Source: Quercus robur
Taxonomy: Eukaryota; Streptophyta; Magnoliopsida; Fagales; Fagaceae
Direction of reading: 5' to 3'
DNA: 64,000 nt
Assembly: GCF_932294415.1 (NCBI RefSeq)
Contig: NC_065545.1
Location: forward strand, 21,360,357-21,424,356
Shown here piece by piece: positions 11,008 to 23,017 of this stretch. How positions within the stretch are numbered: position 1 is the stretch's first letter; each line of letters begins with the position of its first letter. The translations under genes were made by a program, and so were the position numbers. The notes under the pieces are model-generated. The model saw only the letters and a list, made by a program, of their open reading frames with translations. It made no database searches and was not told where the DNA came from.

Positions 11008-11634
11008 TGTGTGCACCAAAGACGGGTTTGCTGGGCCAAACCGCTACTTGGGCTCACAACTTATTTGTATGGTGGGTTTGGGTATCCTACTTTGGGTTGT
11101 TCTAGGTTTAGAGACTCAATGAGATCACTTTTCTCTCTTTCTCTACGTTTTCTTCCTCTCAGACCCTCTCTTTCTCTCTCTTTTCTCCTCCCAAAATTGC
11201 ATCCCCTTTCCATTCATTCGTTTCTCCTATTTATAGCCCATTGTTAATGGGGGGGATCATCATTATCTTTTTAACTAGTGCAAAGAGAGGTCCAATGTTG
11301 ATAAATTTAAGTGGATGTTTAGGTATGAGTAGCTTTGGAAATGGTTCCCACTGTAGCAAGTGTGTTTGGCAGTGGAGTTTCCTAGGGTTCTGCCGAGCAC
11401 TCAAATGGCGATATGACCGAGCATGTGTATATCGACCGGGGATGATTTTCCGAGTTGTATGTGAGCGGGGCACCCGCAGTCTGCTTTTCAAGTATTTGGA
11501 CAACACCCAACTTGGACTCGTAGTTATTGTGGGCTTGGGACGGGATCCTTAGCGGTGCGGAGGTTGGACCCCTGGCCCATATTATTAATCCATGGCCCAA
11601 GGCTCAAATGGACTTAGATGTTAGGTGTCGTACA
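11008..11634 (-). repeat. Element A 3' LTR (left copy)
   Basis: Starts TGTGTGCACC and ends GTCGTACA. It is preceded by GGTAC and followed inward by the polypurine tract. Confidence 0.93.
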
Positions 11635-11652
11635 ATAGCCCCCCCTTGATTC
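11635..11652 (-). other. Element A polypurine tract
   Basis: Minus strand AATCAAGGGGGGGCTAT lies directly before the 3' LTR. It would prime plus-strand DNA synthesis. Confidence 0.8.
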
Positions 11653-12135
11653 GTTCATGGCTCCCAGGGACGAATCAAGGAGCCAAAGAGGCAGCAGTTT
11701 CCCCGAGAAATCCAACGGGTGCGTTTTGGGCGGTTACAGTGGTCCATTAATGTGTTTCTCAAAAGGCGCATTGCTTCTGACCTTCTAGTTCTGCCGTCAT
11801 TATTACCTGTCGATTCACAAACCGAGGCGCACGTGTTGGTTGCTCTGGGTATTTCTAAGGCCACTCCTTTTTACTTCATCATTACTAATTAATACCAATT
11901 ATTGCTTATTAACCAAAGCTCATTTCCCTTGGTTCCTATACATAATTCATCATAATCCATCTTCTCACTTTTCATTCTTTGTTCCTCTAAAATTTCTCTC
12001 TGCCGAGCATTCACCTACATACCTGTCCACAAACCCAGAATCCTCCTCTCCCTTATAGCCAAAAGTAAGTCTTCTTCCCCTTTCCTTTGCTTTTATTTCC
12101 TTTCCCAGAGTTATTTCTGATTCTTAGGATTCAGG

Positions 12136-14457
12136 ATGGGTTTTGCTTATCTTTTGAATGCCGGAGCGCCCTTAGCCGCTTTTAGGCAAAACTTTAGTGT
12201 CCCTAATGATGTGGAGATGGCGTATTTCCATGAAAGCGAGATCGCTCTCCACAAAGGGGAAAACACGGCCTTTTTCCCGTTGATGTCTATTCTAGAGGGC
12301 GGGGTTAGGTTTCCTATAGACCCACTTTTACTTAATACCCTTAGATACTATGGATTGAGTCCCGACCAACTCCCCCCCAACTTTTACCGGGTAGTGAGTT
12401 GTGTGAGTAGGTTAAACCAAACGTTTGGTTTGCAATTAGACCATCATGACATAAATCACATGTACAGCCTACGTGGAAAGAAGAAATCCAATTACTATTT
12501 AAAGACTAGAGACATGAGGGTACGACTAATTTCATGTTTGCCGGACTCTAATAGGAACTTTGCTGAGGAATTCATCCGGGTGTGCGGCAATTGGTTTGCC
12601 GGTGGTATCCCTCCCCCCTTATCTCGGTGTGAAGTTGGTTCGTTCTAATCTTTAATTTATTATATCCCTTCCGTTTGTAATTATTTTATTTACCTTAACT
12701 CTGACTCACCATCTTTTGTTGCAGACGGTTTGGTGTTTACCCAGGACATCAGAACGGTTCACATTCGGGACCTAAACTTTGTGCTCAGGTCCGAAATTTT
12801 TGTGCACCGAGATGGGCAACTCCGTGCATCTCAGCTCATCCTCGGCGTAGATCCGATGTACTCCACTTGGCAACCCTTCAGCCAAGCCCTTATTGTTGAC
12901 AGTCCTCTCCTCTCCTACATAGACGTTCGGCATACGAACTTTCTTTCTCCCAATTTTACCATAGGCGAAGCCCAAGACCTCGGCCCGCGATACACCTGTT
13001 CGGACGAACTCGTGCCTATAAGAGACGAATCAGCCGTAGCAGCCTCTAGATATCTCCGGGAATGTGCTCACAAGGCCGTTCAGCGTGAAGTTGTACCTGC
13101 AGAACCCAAGGCTCCTATTCAGGTAGCCGAACAAGTAGCCGCAGAATCCAATGACTCTTCCAGGACGCATTCTATTTCTGAAGACATGGTGACTCGTAAG
13201 ACTTTGACTGTTAGCCGTTTTATTCCTGGGGCAAGTCAAGCCATTCAACAGCAGCCACCCTAAGGGCGTGTCCCGGCTCCTCCCGATCATCCTCCACCTC
13301 CTCCTCCTTCCGGGCGGACTCATAAGAGACAACGGTTTATTGACCTAACCTCCACTAGCCCGGGAGATGCTCAGGTTCAAACTCCCCACCAATCGTCTAG
13401 GGGTGTCACTATTCGGGAGCTCCCGGCCCAAGATGGGACAAACGTGGCCTCATCCTCTAGACTGGAGCAATTATGGCAACCCACATTTGAGTTAGATGGC
13501 ACGCCCCTCCCGGCTAGTGCCAGTGTTCGGGTATGGGAGGAAGGAGAAGGGGGCCGTGTTGCCCAAAGCTTGGTGCACGGTCTCCTTTTACCCGAGGACG
13601 TGAGCGCTTTTGCTGATGGGACTGATGAGTCCATGGGGAGAAGACTCCAATGGCACACTGTCGCGGTAACTTCTCTTCCTTTGTACACTTGCTTTTTACA
13701 CATATTCTTATTATTGCCATATACGTTGCTCCTTTAAGTTACCGTGCGTGAGTAATGTTGTCTCTAATAGGCTGCTTAGCTAGCCCATATCCTAAATGAG
13801 AGGGTGAAGGACCTTATTGAGGAGGTTGATCAGGAGAAGGTCGGCAGGGAAGAGGCTGTAAAAATGGCTAAGGAGAAAACGAAAATTGCTGCGGCTGCCA
13901 AAAAGAAGGCCACTGCCGCAGAGAAATCCTAGGCGTTGGCGGAGCTGGTGACGTAGCAAAATGAAACGGAAGTGAAGCTGTCCAAAGCAGCAAGTTTAAA
14001 CGCTACCTTGTCCGAGGAAGTTGCTGATTTACGGGCGGCCTTGGAAGCTTGTGAGAGTAAGTAGTATGATAATGGTTTTGCCGATGCAGAGAAGGGCGTG
14101 GAGCCAGTAGTAATGCAAGCTCGACAGCTGTCTTTTCAAGAGGGCTGGATGGCTCCCCTAAAGGCCTTAGAGGTGCCCGAGGACTCCCCTCTTAGGGACC
14201 CTGGCCGGATCCCCTTTCCAGACCCTGCCCCAGCCTTACAGAACCTTGCAAGACCAAATGATGAGGAGGAGACAGATAGTTTGAAGGAGCTGGTGGAGCA
14301 GATTAACGCTCATGTGGAAATGATCGGGACAAAAGCCACCAGCAACCCCCCTACTAACGGCCCTTCTAGTGAAAATGTTCATCTCCAGCCTTCTGTATCC
14401 GGGCACCATTCTACCGAGATGGCCTCTGAGACGCAGCCCGTGGATCTTACTTCCTAA
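12136..14457 (+). pseudogene. Antisense additional gene of element A (gypsy-type transposon domain and coiled coil)
   Basis: A multi-exon gene on the strand opposite gag-pol. Exon 1 starts MGFAYLLNAGAPLAAF and includes FPIDPLLLNTLRYYGLSPDQ and LPDSNRNF, the pattern of the plant 'putative gypsy type transposon' (Transposase_28-like) domain. It ends near 12637 at a weak donor. Exon 2 (12725-13665) starts GLVFTQDIRTVHIRDLNFVL, then a Pro/Gln-rich linker, and ends at GCG|GTAACT. Exon 3 (13771-14457) is a Lys/Glu/Ala-rich coiled coil ending ETQPVDLTS. A 5' UTR intron (GTAAGTC near 12065, acceptor before 12128) is likely. Five in-frame stops break it: TAA at 13261 and four TAG in exon 3. The function of these antisense genes in Tat elements is not established; an envelope-like or regulatory role has been proposed. 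Confidence 0.75.
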
Positions 14458-14840
14458 TTGCCGAACCTGTTTTACTTTATCTTTTATTTGCTTCTATTTA
14501 GTAACTTTTATTTTGAGTTGGCTTGCCCATGTTGCCGGGCTGTGGCGACTAAACAGTTAATTTCTGATTTCTTTACTAAACAGTTACTTAATTTCTGGGT
14601 TTAAACTTAATGTCACCAGGTTTTGGTGATGAAGTAATTGATTTTTCATGATTGATTTTGACTAAGGTTTATTTGCCGGCCAGTTACCTTAATCGTTGTT
14701 ATGACTATGCATCTATATTTTAACCTCTTTGTAAATACTTCAAAGTTTCTGTGCATGCATGTTTCACTAATGAACAGGGCATGTTTCTGTCCTGGAATAT
14801 AATATTTTCTTTTGTAATACTTCTGTGCTGAGAACATTTT

Positions 14841-15118
14841 GAATAAGGTTGCCACCTGCTCGGTGATAAGGACCGAACCGAGAAGCAGGCTTTTGTCCTT
14901 AGAAATTTTTGAATAAGGTTTCCACCTGCTCGGTGATAGGAACCGAACCGAGAAACAGGCTTCTGTCCTTAGAAATTTTTGAATAAGGTTTCCACCTGCT
15001 CGGTGATAGGGATCGAACCGAGAAGTAAACTTCTGTCCTTAGAAATTTTTGAATAAGGTTTCCACCTGCTCGGTGATAGGGATTGAACCGAGAAGTAGGA
15101 TTCTGTCCTTAGAAATTT
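14841..15118. repeat. Four tandem 70-bp repeats between converging genes of element A
   Basis: Copies begin GAATAAGGTT at 14841, 14911, 14981 and 15051, exactly 70 bp apart. Each holds CTCGGT and ACCGAG separated by about 12 bp, so each unit can form a small stem. The block lies between the end of the antisense gene (14457) and the end of pol (15262). Confidence 0.92.
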
Positions 15119-15261
15119 ACCAACTACTTGAATCTCTTCAGCTTCCTCCGTGTTTATCAACAGGACGTACTAAAAAAAATAGAATTGGTTGGGCCTGCAC
15201 GAACTAGTTACATCGTTATTATATTAGTTAGTACAAAGTACATTTTTCCGTGCATAGACAA

Positions 15262-18200
15262 TCATTGATAAAACTTCTTAAGATTATAAGCATTCCAAGG
15301 CCGGGGCAACGGTATCTCGTTCATGTCTTCCAGATAATACGCCCCTACACCTGCAATGGCTGTAATTCTGTACGGTCCTTCCCAAGTTTGGGCTAGCTTC
15401 CCGGCGTTTGTATCTCGCATGCTTCCTACTGCTTTCCTCAGTACCAGGTCTCTGGCATTGAATTCTCTCACCTTTACATCTTGGTTATAATGCCGGGCAA
15501 CCTTTTGTTGATACTCAGCTAGTCATATAGTCGTTGTGTCCCAGTATTCTTCAAGTAAATCGAGACGCTCCATCAGCTGACAGTTATTCTGGGACGTGTT
15601 GAATTCTGAAACTCGTGCGCTACACAAATTGACCTCGGCTGGTATCACGGCCTCTGCCCCGTACGTGAGAGAGAATGGGGTCTCCCCTGTAAACTTCCGA
15701 GGAGTTGTCCGGTACGCCCACAAAACATTGGGTAATTCCTCGGCCCAGTTACCCTTTGCACCTTCCAGTCTTCTCTTCAAGCCGTTCACGATTACCTTAT
15801 TCACAGCCTTAGCCTGGCCATTACCTTGGGGATATGTTAGAGAGGAATATCTGTTCCTGATACCGAGGTTGCTGCAAAATTCGCGGAAAGCTCGGCTGTC
15901 GAACTACAGTCCATTATTCGATATAAGGGAGTCCGGAACCCCAAACCTAGTGACTATATTCTTCCATACGAATTTCTTCATATCTTCGTCCCGAATATTA
16001 GCCAGAGCCTCCGCCTCCGCCTCCGTCCAGTTGGTGAAGTAATCCACGGCTACCAAAATGAATCTTCGGTTGCCCGTTGCTCGAGGAAATGGTCCGAGTA
16101 TATCCAGCCCCCATTGTGCGAAGGGCCAAGGACTACTAATCGGGTTCAAATAGTCGGCAGGCTAGTGAATCAGAGGGGCATGCTTCTGACATTGCTCACA
16201 CTTTCAAACGTATTTTGCGGTGTCCTTCTGCATTTGGGGCCACCAGAATCCCTAAGTCATTGCCCGGTGTGCCAATGATTGTCCTCCTACATGGCTGCCA
16301 CATACCCCTTCATGTAGCTTGGCCAAGAGTTGGCCTACTTTCTCTAGGTGTAAGCACAAAAGATACGGTCTCCCGAATGACCTGCGATAGAGCTTCCGGT
16401 CTTTGGACAACTAATATCGAGTGGCTACCCTGCAGATCTTGTTGGCTTCCTTCTCATCGTCCAGGATTCGATCGTCGGCCAAGAAGTCAATAATGGGATT
16501 CATCCAGCTCGGTCCAAGTGCTGTGACTGTTGTGACTTCGACCCTTGCAGCCCCCTCATCTCCCGCCACCTTTATGCTAGGCTCGGGGATAAGTTCCACT
16601 TTGATTAGTCGGGGAATCTCCTCGGCAATTGACGATGCCAGTGTGGCGAGGGAGTCGACATGTCTGTTCTGTGCTCGGGCCACTTGGATCACCTTCACTG
16701 TACAAAAGTTACTTATGGTTTGCTTTACCAATTCTAAATACGCTTTCATCCGAGGACCACGAGCCTCAAAACTTCCCTGCAACATCCTGGGCTTTTAACC
16801 TTACGAATGCCCTCAATCCGGCAAGCAAAACTTTATACTCTGCCTCGTTGTTGGAGGCGTTAAACCCCAATCTGAATGAATGCTCCAAGAGAATACCCTC
16901 TGGGGTAATTATGACGATCTCGGCTCCGGCCCCTTTGGCGCTGGAAGCACCGTCCACATGCACCTTCCACGGGCGATGTTCCAACTGACAGACCATTTCC
17001 CCCTTAAGAGAGAATTCCGCCACAAAATCAGCTAATACCTGCCCTTTTACTGAACTTCTCGGCTTATACCTTACGTCGAATGCCCTGAGCCATGTCCCCC
17101 ACTTAGCTATTCGCCCCGTGAAATCTAATCTTTTCAGTAATGACTGTAAGGGGTATTCGGTCAACACATACACGGTATGAGCCTGAAAGTACTAAGGCAA
17201 CTTCTTGGTGGCATGTACTAGGGCCAACACCAATTTCTTTAAAGGCAAATATTTGGTCTCTGCGTCGACTAGGGTCTTGCTAATATAATACACGGGTTGT
17301 TGTACTCCCCGGTCTCTTAAAAGCACGACACTTACAGCATGATCGGATACCGAGAGATACATAAACAACTCCTCTTTGGGCTCTGGTGCAGTCAACATTG
17401 GCGCCCACATTAAGTATTCCTTGAGATCCTGGAAAGCCTTTTCACATTCATCATCCCACTGAAATCCCTTCCACTTCTTTAAAATCTGATAAAATGGACG
17501 GCAGCGAACTGAGAATTTTGAGATGAACTGATTAAAAGCGGCTAACATCCCAGTCAACAACTGTACTTCTTTCAGATTGCTCGGTGACCTGAGACGCTTC
17601 ACGGCTTCTATCTAGTCGGGATTAACCTCTATCCCATGGCTAGTGATCAAGTACTCCAAAAATTTGCCAGCCCCCACTCCAAAGGCACATTTTTCCGCAT
17701 TAAGCGGCAATCTATGTTTTCGCAATACCTCAAACACCCCCTGAATATCCTCTACATGCCGTGCCTCTTGCTTGCTCTTCACCACCATGTCATCAATATA
17801 CACTTCAACCGAATGCCCAATTTTATCTCGAAACATCCTCGTCATCATCCGTTGGTATGTCGCCCCGGCATTCTTTAGCCCAAAGGGTATCACGGTGTAA
17901 TGATAATTAGCGTCGGGGGATATGAATGCCGTTTTCTCCTAGTCTTCAGCGGCCAGGGCAATCTGATGGTATCCTTGAAAGGCATCCAAGAAACTCATCC
18001 TCGAGTGCCCGTAAGTGGCGTCCACCAATTGATCAATTTTTGGCATGGGAAACGGGTCCTTTGGGCATGCTCGATTCAAGTCCATGAAATCCACACAGAC
18101 CCTCCATTTGCCGTTCTTCTTTTTGACGACCACGGTATTTGCCAGCCACTCCAGGAAAAAGGTCTCCTTTATTGCTCTGGCTTCCTTTAACTTCTCTACC

Positions 18201-20747
18201 TCCTGCCTTATCACCTCAACATGGTCTTTGGCTAATCTTCTCGGCTTCTGCTTCTTCGGGGGATACGAAGGGTCTACATTAAGCTTGTGGACAATAGACC
18301 CGGGATTAACCCCGGGGACTTCATAGGGGTTCCAAGCGAAGACATTTATGTTTTGAGTCAGAAATAGCAATACTTGGACCCTTTCCTCATTATTCATGCT
18401 CGCTCCAACCTGAAAATATTTATTAGTGTCCGGTAATATCTTTACCTTTACTAACTCCTCGGCGCAACCAGCCCCCATTCCTTCTTGGGGCCCCTGTGAT
18501 TGCTATAAACGGACCTTCCGGGATGCATCTTCCCACTCAACCTGCTCCTGTTCGGACTACCCAGTCCTCTTGTCTCTTACTAGTGGTCCGGTTGTTTCTC
18601 CTTGATTGACTTGATTCCCCCACTTCCAATTAACTACGGCAATAAGACACTGTTTGGCCGCTTGCTGGTCTCCTCTTATCACGGTGACACCCTACTCAGT
18701 TGGGAACTTGATCTTTACATGTAGGGTAGACGGGACAACCCCTATTGAATGGATCCACGATTTTCCCAAGATGGTTGTATACGGGGAAAATGAACTTACT
18801 ATTGTAAATGTCACTGCCACCTCCTTCCCTCCCATAATCACGGGAAGTGAAATTTGCCTTTCAGGAATCACTACTTTACCGTCAAACCCAACCAAGGGCT
18901 AAGTGTGCTTCATCAGGTCCTCTTTCCTCAGTCCAAGTCTCCTGAACAGATCCGGGTACATTACGTCAACCCCACTTCCTTGGTCTACCATTACCCTTTT
19001 TACTAAGAAGCCATTTATCCAGGCCCTTGATCACTAATGCGTCATCATGTGGTTGGATCGTCCCCTCAAAATCGTCATCGTCGAATGAGATTGGTTCCCG
19101 TGCAAACTTCATCTTCTTACCTGGCAACTGTAGGTCCAGGTTACCCTCTATTGGTACTACTGTCAACACTCCTTTCTTTCTTCCTGCACTGAGCTTTTCC
19201 GGGGCAACATGGATAACTTCAATCACCCCTACAAGGGGTGGGAGAGGGTTTCCCCTTTGTCGAGTATCTTGCCCTGCAATTCTGTCCCTCGAGTCCAGCA
19301 TGAAATCCTTTAAATGTCCGGCCTTGACTAATTGCCCTAGGTGATCCTTCAACACCCGGTACTGTTTGGTAGTGTGACCTTTGTCCCAGTGATAAGGGCA
19401 GTACAGATTCTGATTCCTCCTGAATGGGTCCCCTCTCATCTTATTCAGCCATCGAAAATACGGCTTGTGTTTGATCCGATCAAGAATCCTGTGTACCGGT
19501 TCCTTAAACGTCACTTCTCCCATTTGTGTGGTCGGCTCTTGAATCGTCAGACCCCCCTGAGATCTGAACGAAAAACCAGTTTGCCGGGGACGATTCATCA
19601 TTGGTGCTTTACCTTTGCTCTGCAGCCGGTCATCCTCTAATCGCTTATATTCCTCAATGCGTCTCATAAGCTGCCGCATGCCTTCGGGAGGCTTCTTGGT
19701 CAATGACTCTCGTAGCCCGGAATCCTCGGGCAACCCTATCCTAAAAGTGCTTACTGCGACCCTTTCGTTATCCCCACCTATCTCATTGTATAGCTCCCAA
19801 TACCAGCTGGCGTAACTATGGAGGGTCTCTCCCGCCCTTATTTTCATTGACAGAAGCGCATCTACCGGCTGAGGTACTCAGCTGCAAGTCACAAACCAAA
19901 CGCCGAACTCCTGAATTAGCTCGGAAAAACTACGTATGGATCCTTTCCGTAACCCATTAAACCACCTCAAAGCAGTTGGTCCCAGACTCGAAGGAAATAC
20001 CTTGCACATCAGTGCATCGTTATGAGTATGCAAAGACATCATCTGAATATAATGACTGACGTGCTCTACTGGATCAGTTTTCTTGTTGTAGCAATTGAAT
20101 GGTGGGCGGGTAAACCTGTCTGGCATTTTGGCCCGCTCGATTTCGTCCGAAAACGGGGATCGAGCTACTTTTTGCAAAGCGCGACTCATAGCATCCATGA
20201 CAGCATTTCGAGGCCGCCTTTCCTCCGGGGAGACTGAGTTCCTAACTTGATTTTCCCGAGAACGTGAGCGGTCTCGGCGTTGCCCCGACTCCCAGGAGGG
20301 AGACCAGTTCCTATATCGTCAAGATCCCCGCGAATGTGAATGGTCTCGGTACTGATGGGATTCTTGGGAATGTGAACGACTTCACCGTAGCCAAGATCCG
20401 GACTGATTAGATCCCTCCCCATATCTATTTCCCCCAATGCTGACCTCCTATTGTTGGTCATCTCTGTCTCTTCTCCGACGCCTACCCCTTACCTCTAGCT
20501 CCAAAACCCTGACTAGTCTGCGCAGCCGTTCAAGCTCTTCATCTCATTCCTCCCTCTGCCTATGTCCCGTAGCACCAGAGACTGTTCGTTGGGTTTGGTA
20601 CGATCCTTCTCCCATACTGGACATTTCTTCTCATTGGTCGTGCTCCCTATCTTCTCGTTCCTTCTGTCTACACTCTCGCCAGCTAGACCCCCGAGAAGAC
20701 CCTACGGATCCACTTTTCGCGTGACCCCCCGAATGCCTTTCAGACAT
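15262..20747 (-). pseudogene. Gag-pol polyprotein of element A, broken by stops and two frameshifts
   Basis: ATG at 20747 (MSERHSGGHAK) opens a Ser/Arg-rich gag. Capsid follows (FTRPPFNCYNKKTDPVEHV, near 20110) and a knuckle-like CPYHWDKGHTTKQY near 19390, whose last cysteine is Tyr. Then come protease (VDQGSGVDVMYPDL, near 18970), reverse transcriptase (18478-17612; CVDFMDLNRACPKDPFP; YIDD at 17800-17789), RNase H (DGASS near 16950; NNEAEY), an H2C2-type integrase zinc finger (CEQCQKHAP) and integrase core (WGLDILGPFPRATGN; NGL*FDS; AYRTTPRKFTGETPF). It ends NAYNLKKFYQ at 15262. About 19 in-frame stops are all TAG or TGA. A one-base shift lies near 19000 and a deletion near 16780 in RNase H. 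The catalytic YIDD is kept, but no functional product is possible. Confidence 0.92.
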
Positions 20748-20800
20748 TTTTCTCGAGCTCGAGTCCCTCTAGAACCACAGCATCATAGGAGAGCCTTACG

Positions 20801-20812
20801 GTGGGCGCCAAT
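20801..20812 (-). other. Element A primer binding site
   Basis: Minus strand TTGGCGCCCACC follows directly on the 5' LTR. It agrees with the TTGGCGCC... primer sites of Tat-group elements. Confidence 0.7.
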
Positions 20813-21440
20813 TGTGCGCACCAAAGAAGGGTTTGCTGGGCCAAACCACTACTTGGGCTCACAACTTATTTGTATGGTGGGTCTGGGTATCCTACTTTGG
20901 GTTGTTCTAAGTTAAGAGACTCAATGAGATTACTTTTCTCTCTTTCTCTACGTTTTCTTCCTTTCAAACCCTCTCTTTCTCTCTCTCTTTTCTCCTCCCA
21001 AAATTGCATCCCCTTTCCATTCATTCATTTCTCCTATTTATAGTCCATTGTTAATGGGGGGATTATCATTATCTTTTTAACTAGTGCAAAGAGAGGTCCA
21101 ATGTTGATAAATTTAAGTGGATATTTAGGTATGAATGGCTTTGGAAATGGTTCCCACTACAGCAAGTGTGTTCGGCAGCGGAGTTTCCTAGGGTTCTGTC
21201 TAGCACTTAAATGGTGATATGACCGAGCATGTGTATATCGTCCGAGGATGATTTTCCGAGCTGTATGTGAGCAGGGCACTTGCAGTCTGCTTTTCAAGTA
21301 TTTGGACAACACCTAGCTTGGAATCGTAGTTATTGTGGGCTTGGGACGGGATCCTTAGTGGTGCGGAGGTTGGACTCCCGGCCCATATTATTAACCCATG
21401 GCCGAAGGCCCAAATGGACTTGGATGTTAGGTGTCGTACA
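20813..21440 (-). repeat. Element A 5' LTR (right copy)
   Basis: Starts TGTGCGCACC and ends GTCGTACA, followed by the GGTAC target duplication. About 94% identical by eye to the left copy. Confidence 0.93.
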
Positions 21441-21445
21441 GGTAC

Positions 21446-21691
21446 AATTAAAAACAATTACAATTATATAATTCAAATTATACATATTTTTTTAGAAAAT
21501 ATTTAAATTATACAAGGTATTAGCTTACACTTTTTAAAAATTATATATTTCTAAAATATGTAATATTTTCTCATTATATATATTAGGTTCTAACCCTATG
21601 CATATCCATGGATATACTTAAAAGATACACATTAAGATGCATAGTATAATTCTTACATATATAATTTAAATATTATTGATAGTTATTCTTA

Positions 21692-21722
<31 letters not shown>

Positions 21723-21984
21723 TTTTTAACTCTTTAAAATATCTTGTAAGAATGTTATTTGGTAGAAAATGTAAATTGTCCATTTTTTAAATATTTTTAT
21801 GTTCATTAATTTTAGACTCTATGGTTTTTGTACACAATAACTCAATTAAATGGATATTTATGATATGGTTCCACATTTAATTCCAAAATTAAGAAATAAA
21901 ACTCTCTCTAAAAATAAATAATTTAGGACACACGATGCAAAATTGGACTTCAATTATAGAATTTAATTGGATTTTCTCTAAATT

Positions 21985-22044
<60 letters not shown>

Positions 22045-22711
22045 TTATAAATTTGAATTGTTTTTAGTTATAAAAAAGGCTCATAAATATAAAATCATTC
22101 AAGCTCTCTCTTCCTCTAATTTTATATATAGTGTTAGATATATGATTATGTTTTTTTATGATTTATTTATATTGGACACCTCATTTTCTACTCTAAATTA
22201 ACTCATTTGGCACAAAAATTAAAAAAATTTCGATTAAATGGGACACGTGTTGTAAAATTAAACTCTAATTGAAATCAAATTTTTATGCTAAACTAATTAA
22301 CTTGGTACAAAAATTTTAAAATTTTTGATTAGATGGGACGCGATGCGCAAAATTAGACTCTAATTGATGACTTATAAACTTGAATTCTTTTTACTTCTAC
22401 AAAAAAAGGATAATAAATATAAAAATCATTTAAAAATTATGTTTTTATGGTATACTTGTATTGGACTCCTCGTTTTTTTTACACAAAATTAACTCATTTG
22501 GTGCAAAAATTAAAAAAACTTATATTAAATGGGACACGTGTCGCAAAATTAAACTCTAATTGAAATCCAATTTTTACATTGAATTAATTCACTTGGCACA
22601 AAAATTTAAAAATTTAGATTAGATGGGACAAATGGCACAAAATTAAACTCAAATTGAATTCCAATTTAAAATATAATTGGATTTTCTCTTAGCTTTACCT
22701 ATTATTATTAT

Positions 22712-22746
<35 letters not shown>

Positions 22747-23017
22747 CATATTTATAATTTAATTAGTTTTAGACTCTTCAATTTTTGCATCCAATAATTC
22801 ATTTATCACAAAAAGTAAAAACTTAGATGAACACGTGGTGAAAAATCGGACCCCAATTAAAATCTAATATAGAATCTACTTGAATTTGAACTCTTCAATT
22901 TTTACACTCGATAATTCACTTGACACAAAATTAAAAATTAAATGGGACACGTGGCACAAAATTGAGAATCCAATTAAAATCTAATTGGATTTTCTCTAAT
23001 TTGGCTATTAATATATA
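21446..23017 (-). mobile_element. AT-rich Helitron-derived block
   Basis: Resumes the Helitron split by element A. It holds a degenerate 3' end (minus-strand CATGCATAGGGTTAGAACCT, near 21590) with about 420 bp homologous to the two units at 23018 and 23441. It also holds repeated subterminal pieces: ATGGGACACGTG followed by CAAAATTAAACTCTAATTG recurs near 22235, 22335, 22530, 22625, 22825 and 22945. No gene is seen. Confidence 0.6.
21985..22040. repeat. (TA)n(GA)n compound microsatellite
   Basis: About nine TA units run directly into about eighteen GA units ending at 22040. Confidence 0.95.

Larger units (their letters stand above)
11008..21440 (-). mobile_element. Tat-like Gypsy LTR retrotransposon, element A
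   Basis: Two direct LTRs of about 627 bp start TGTG and end TACA. They are flanked by GGTAC at 11003-11007 and 21441-21445, a perfect 5-bp target duplication. Element polarity is minus: primer site, gag, protease, RT, RNase H and integrase run from 20812 down to 15262, then a repeat block, an opposite-strand gene, a polypurine tract and the 3' LTR. The primer site wording and the extra antisense gene point to the Tat group of Ty3/Gypsy elements. Counting by eye, the LTRs differ at about 39 of 626 positions, mostly transitions, so the insertion is not recent. Confidence 0.93.

Noticed and set aside
14841-15118. Possible CRISPR-like array
   Set aside because: Whole 70-bp units repeat with no unique spacers, and the host is a plant.
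21935-22201. 88-codon frame with an RERERE run
   Set aside because: The run is translation of a (GA)n microsatellite.
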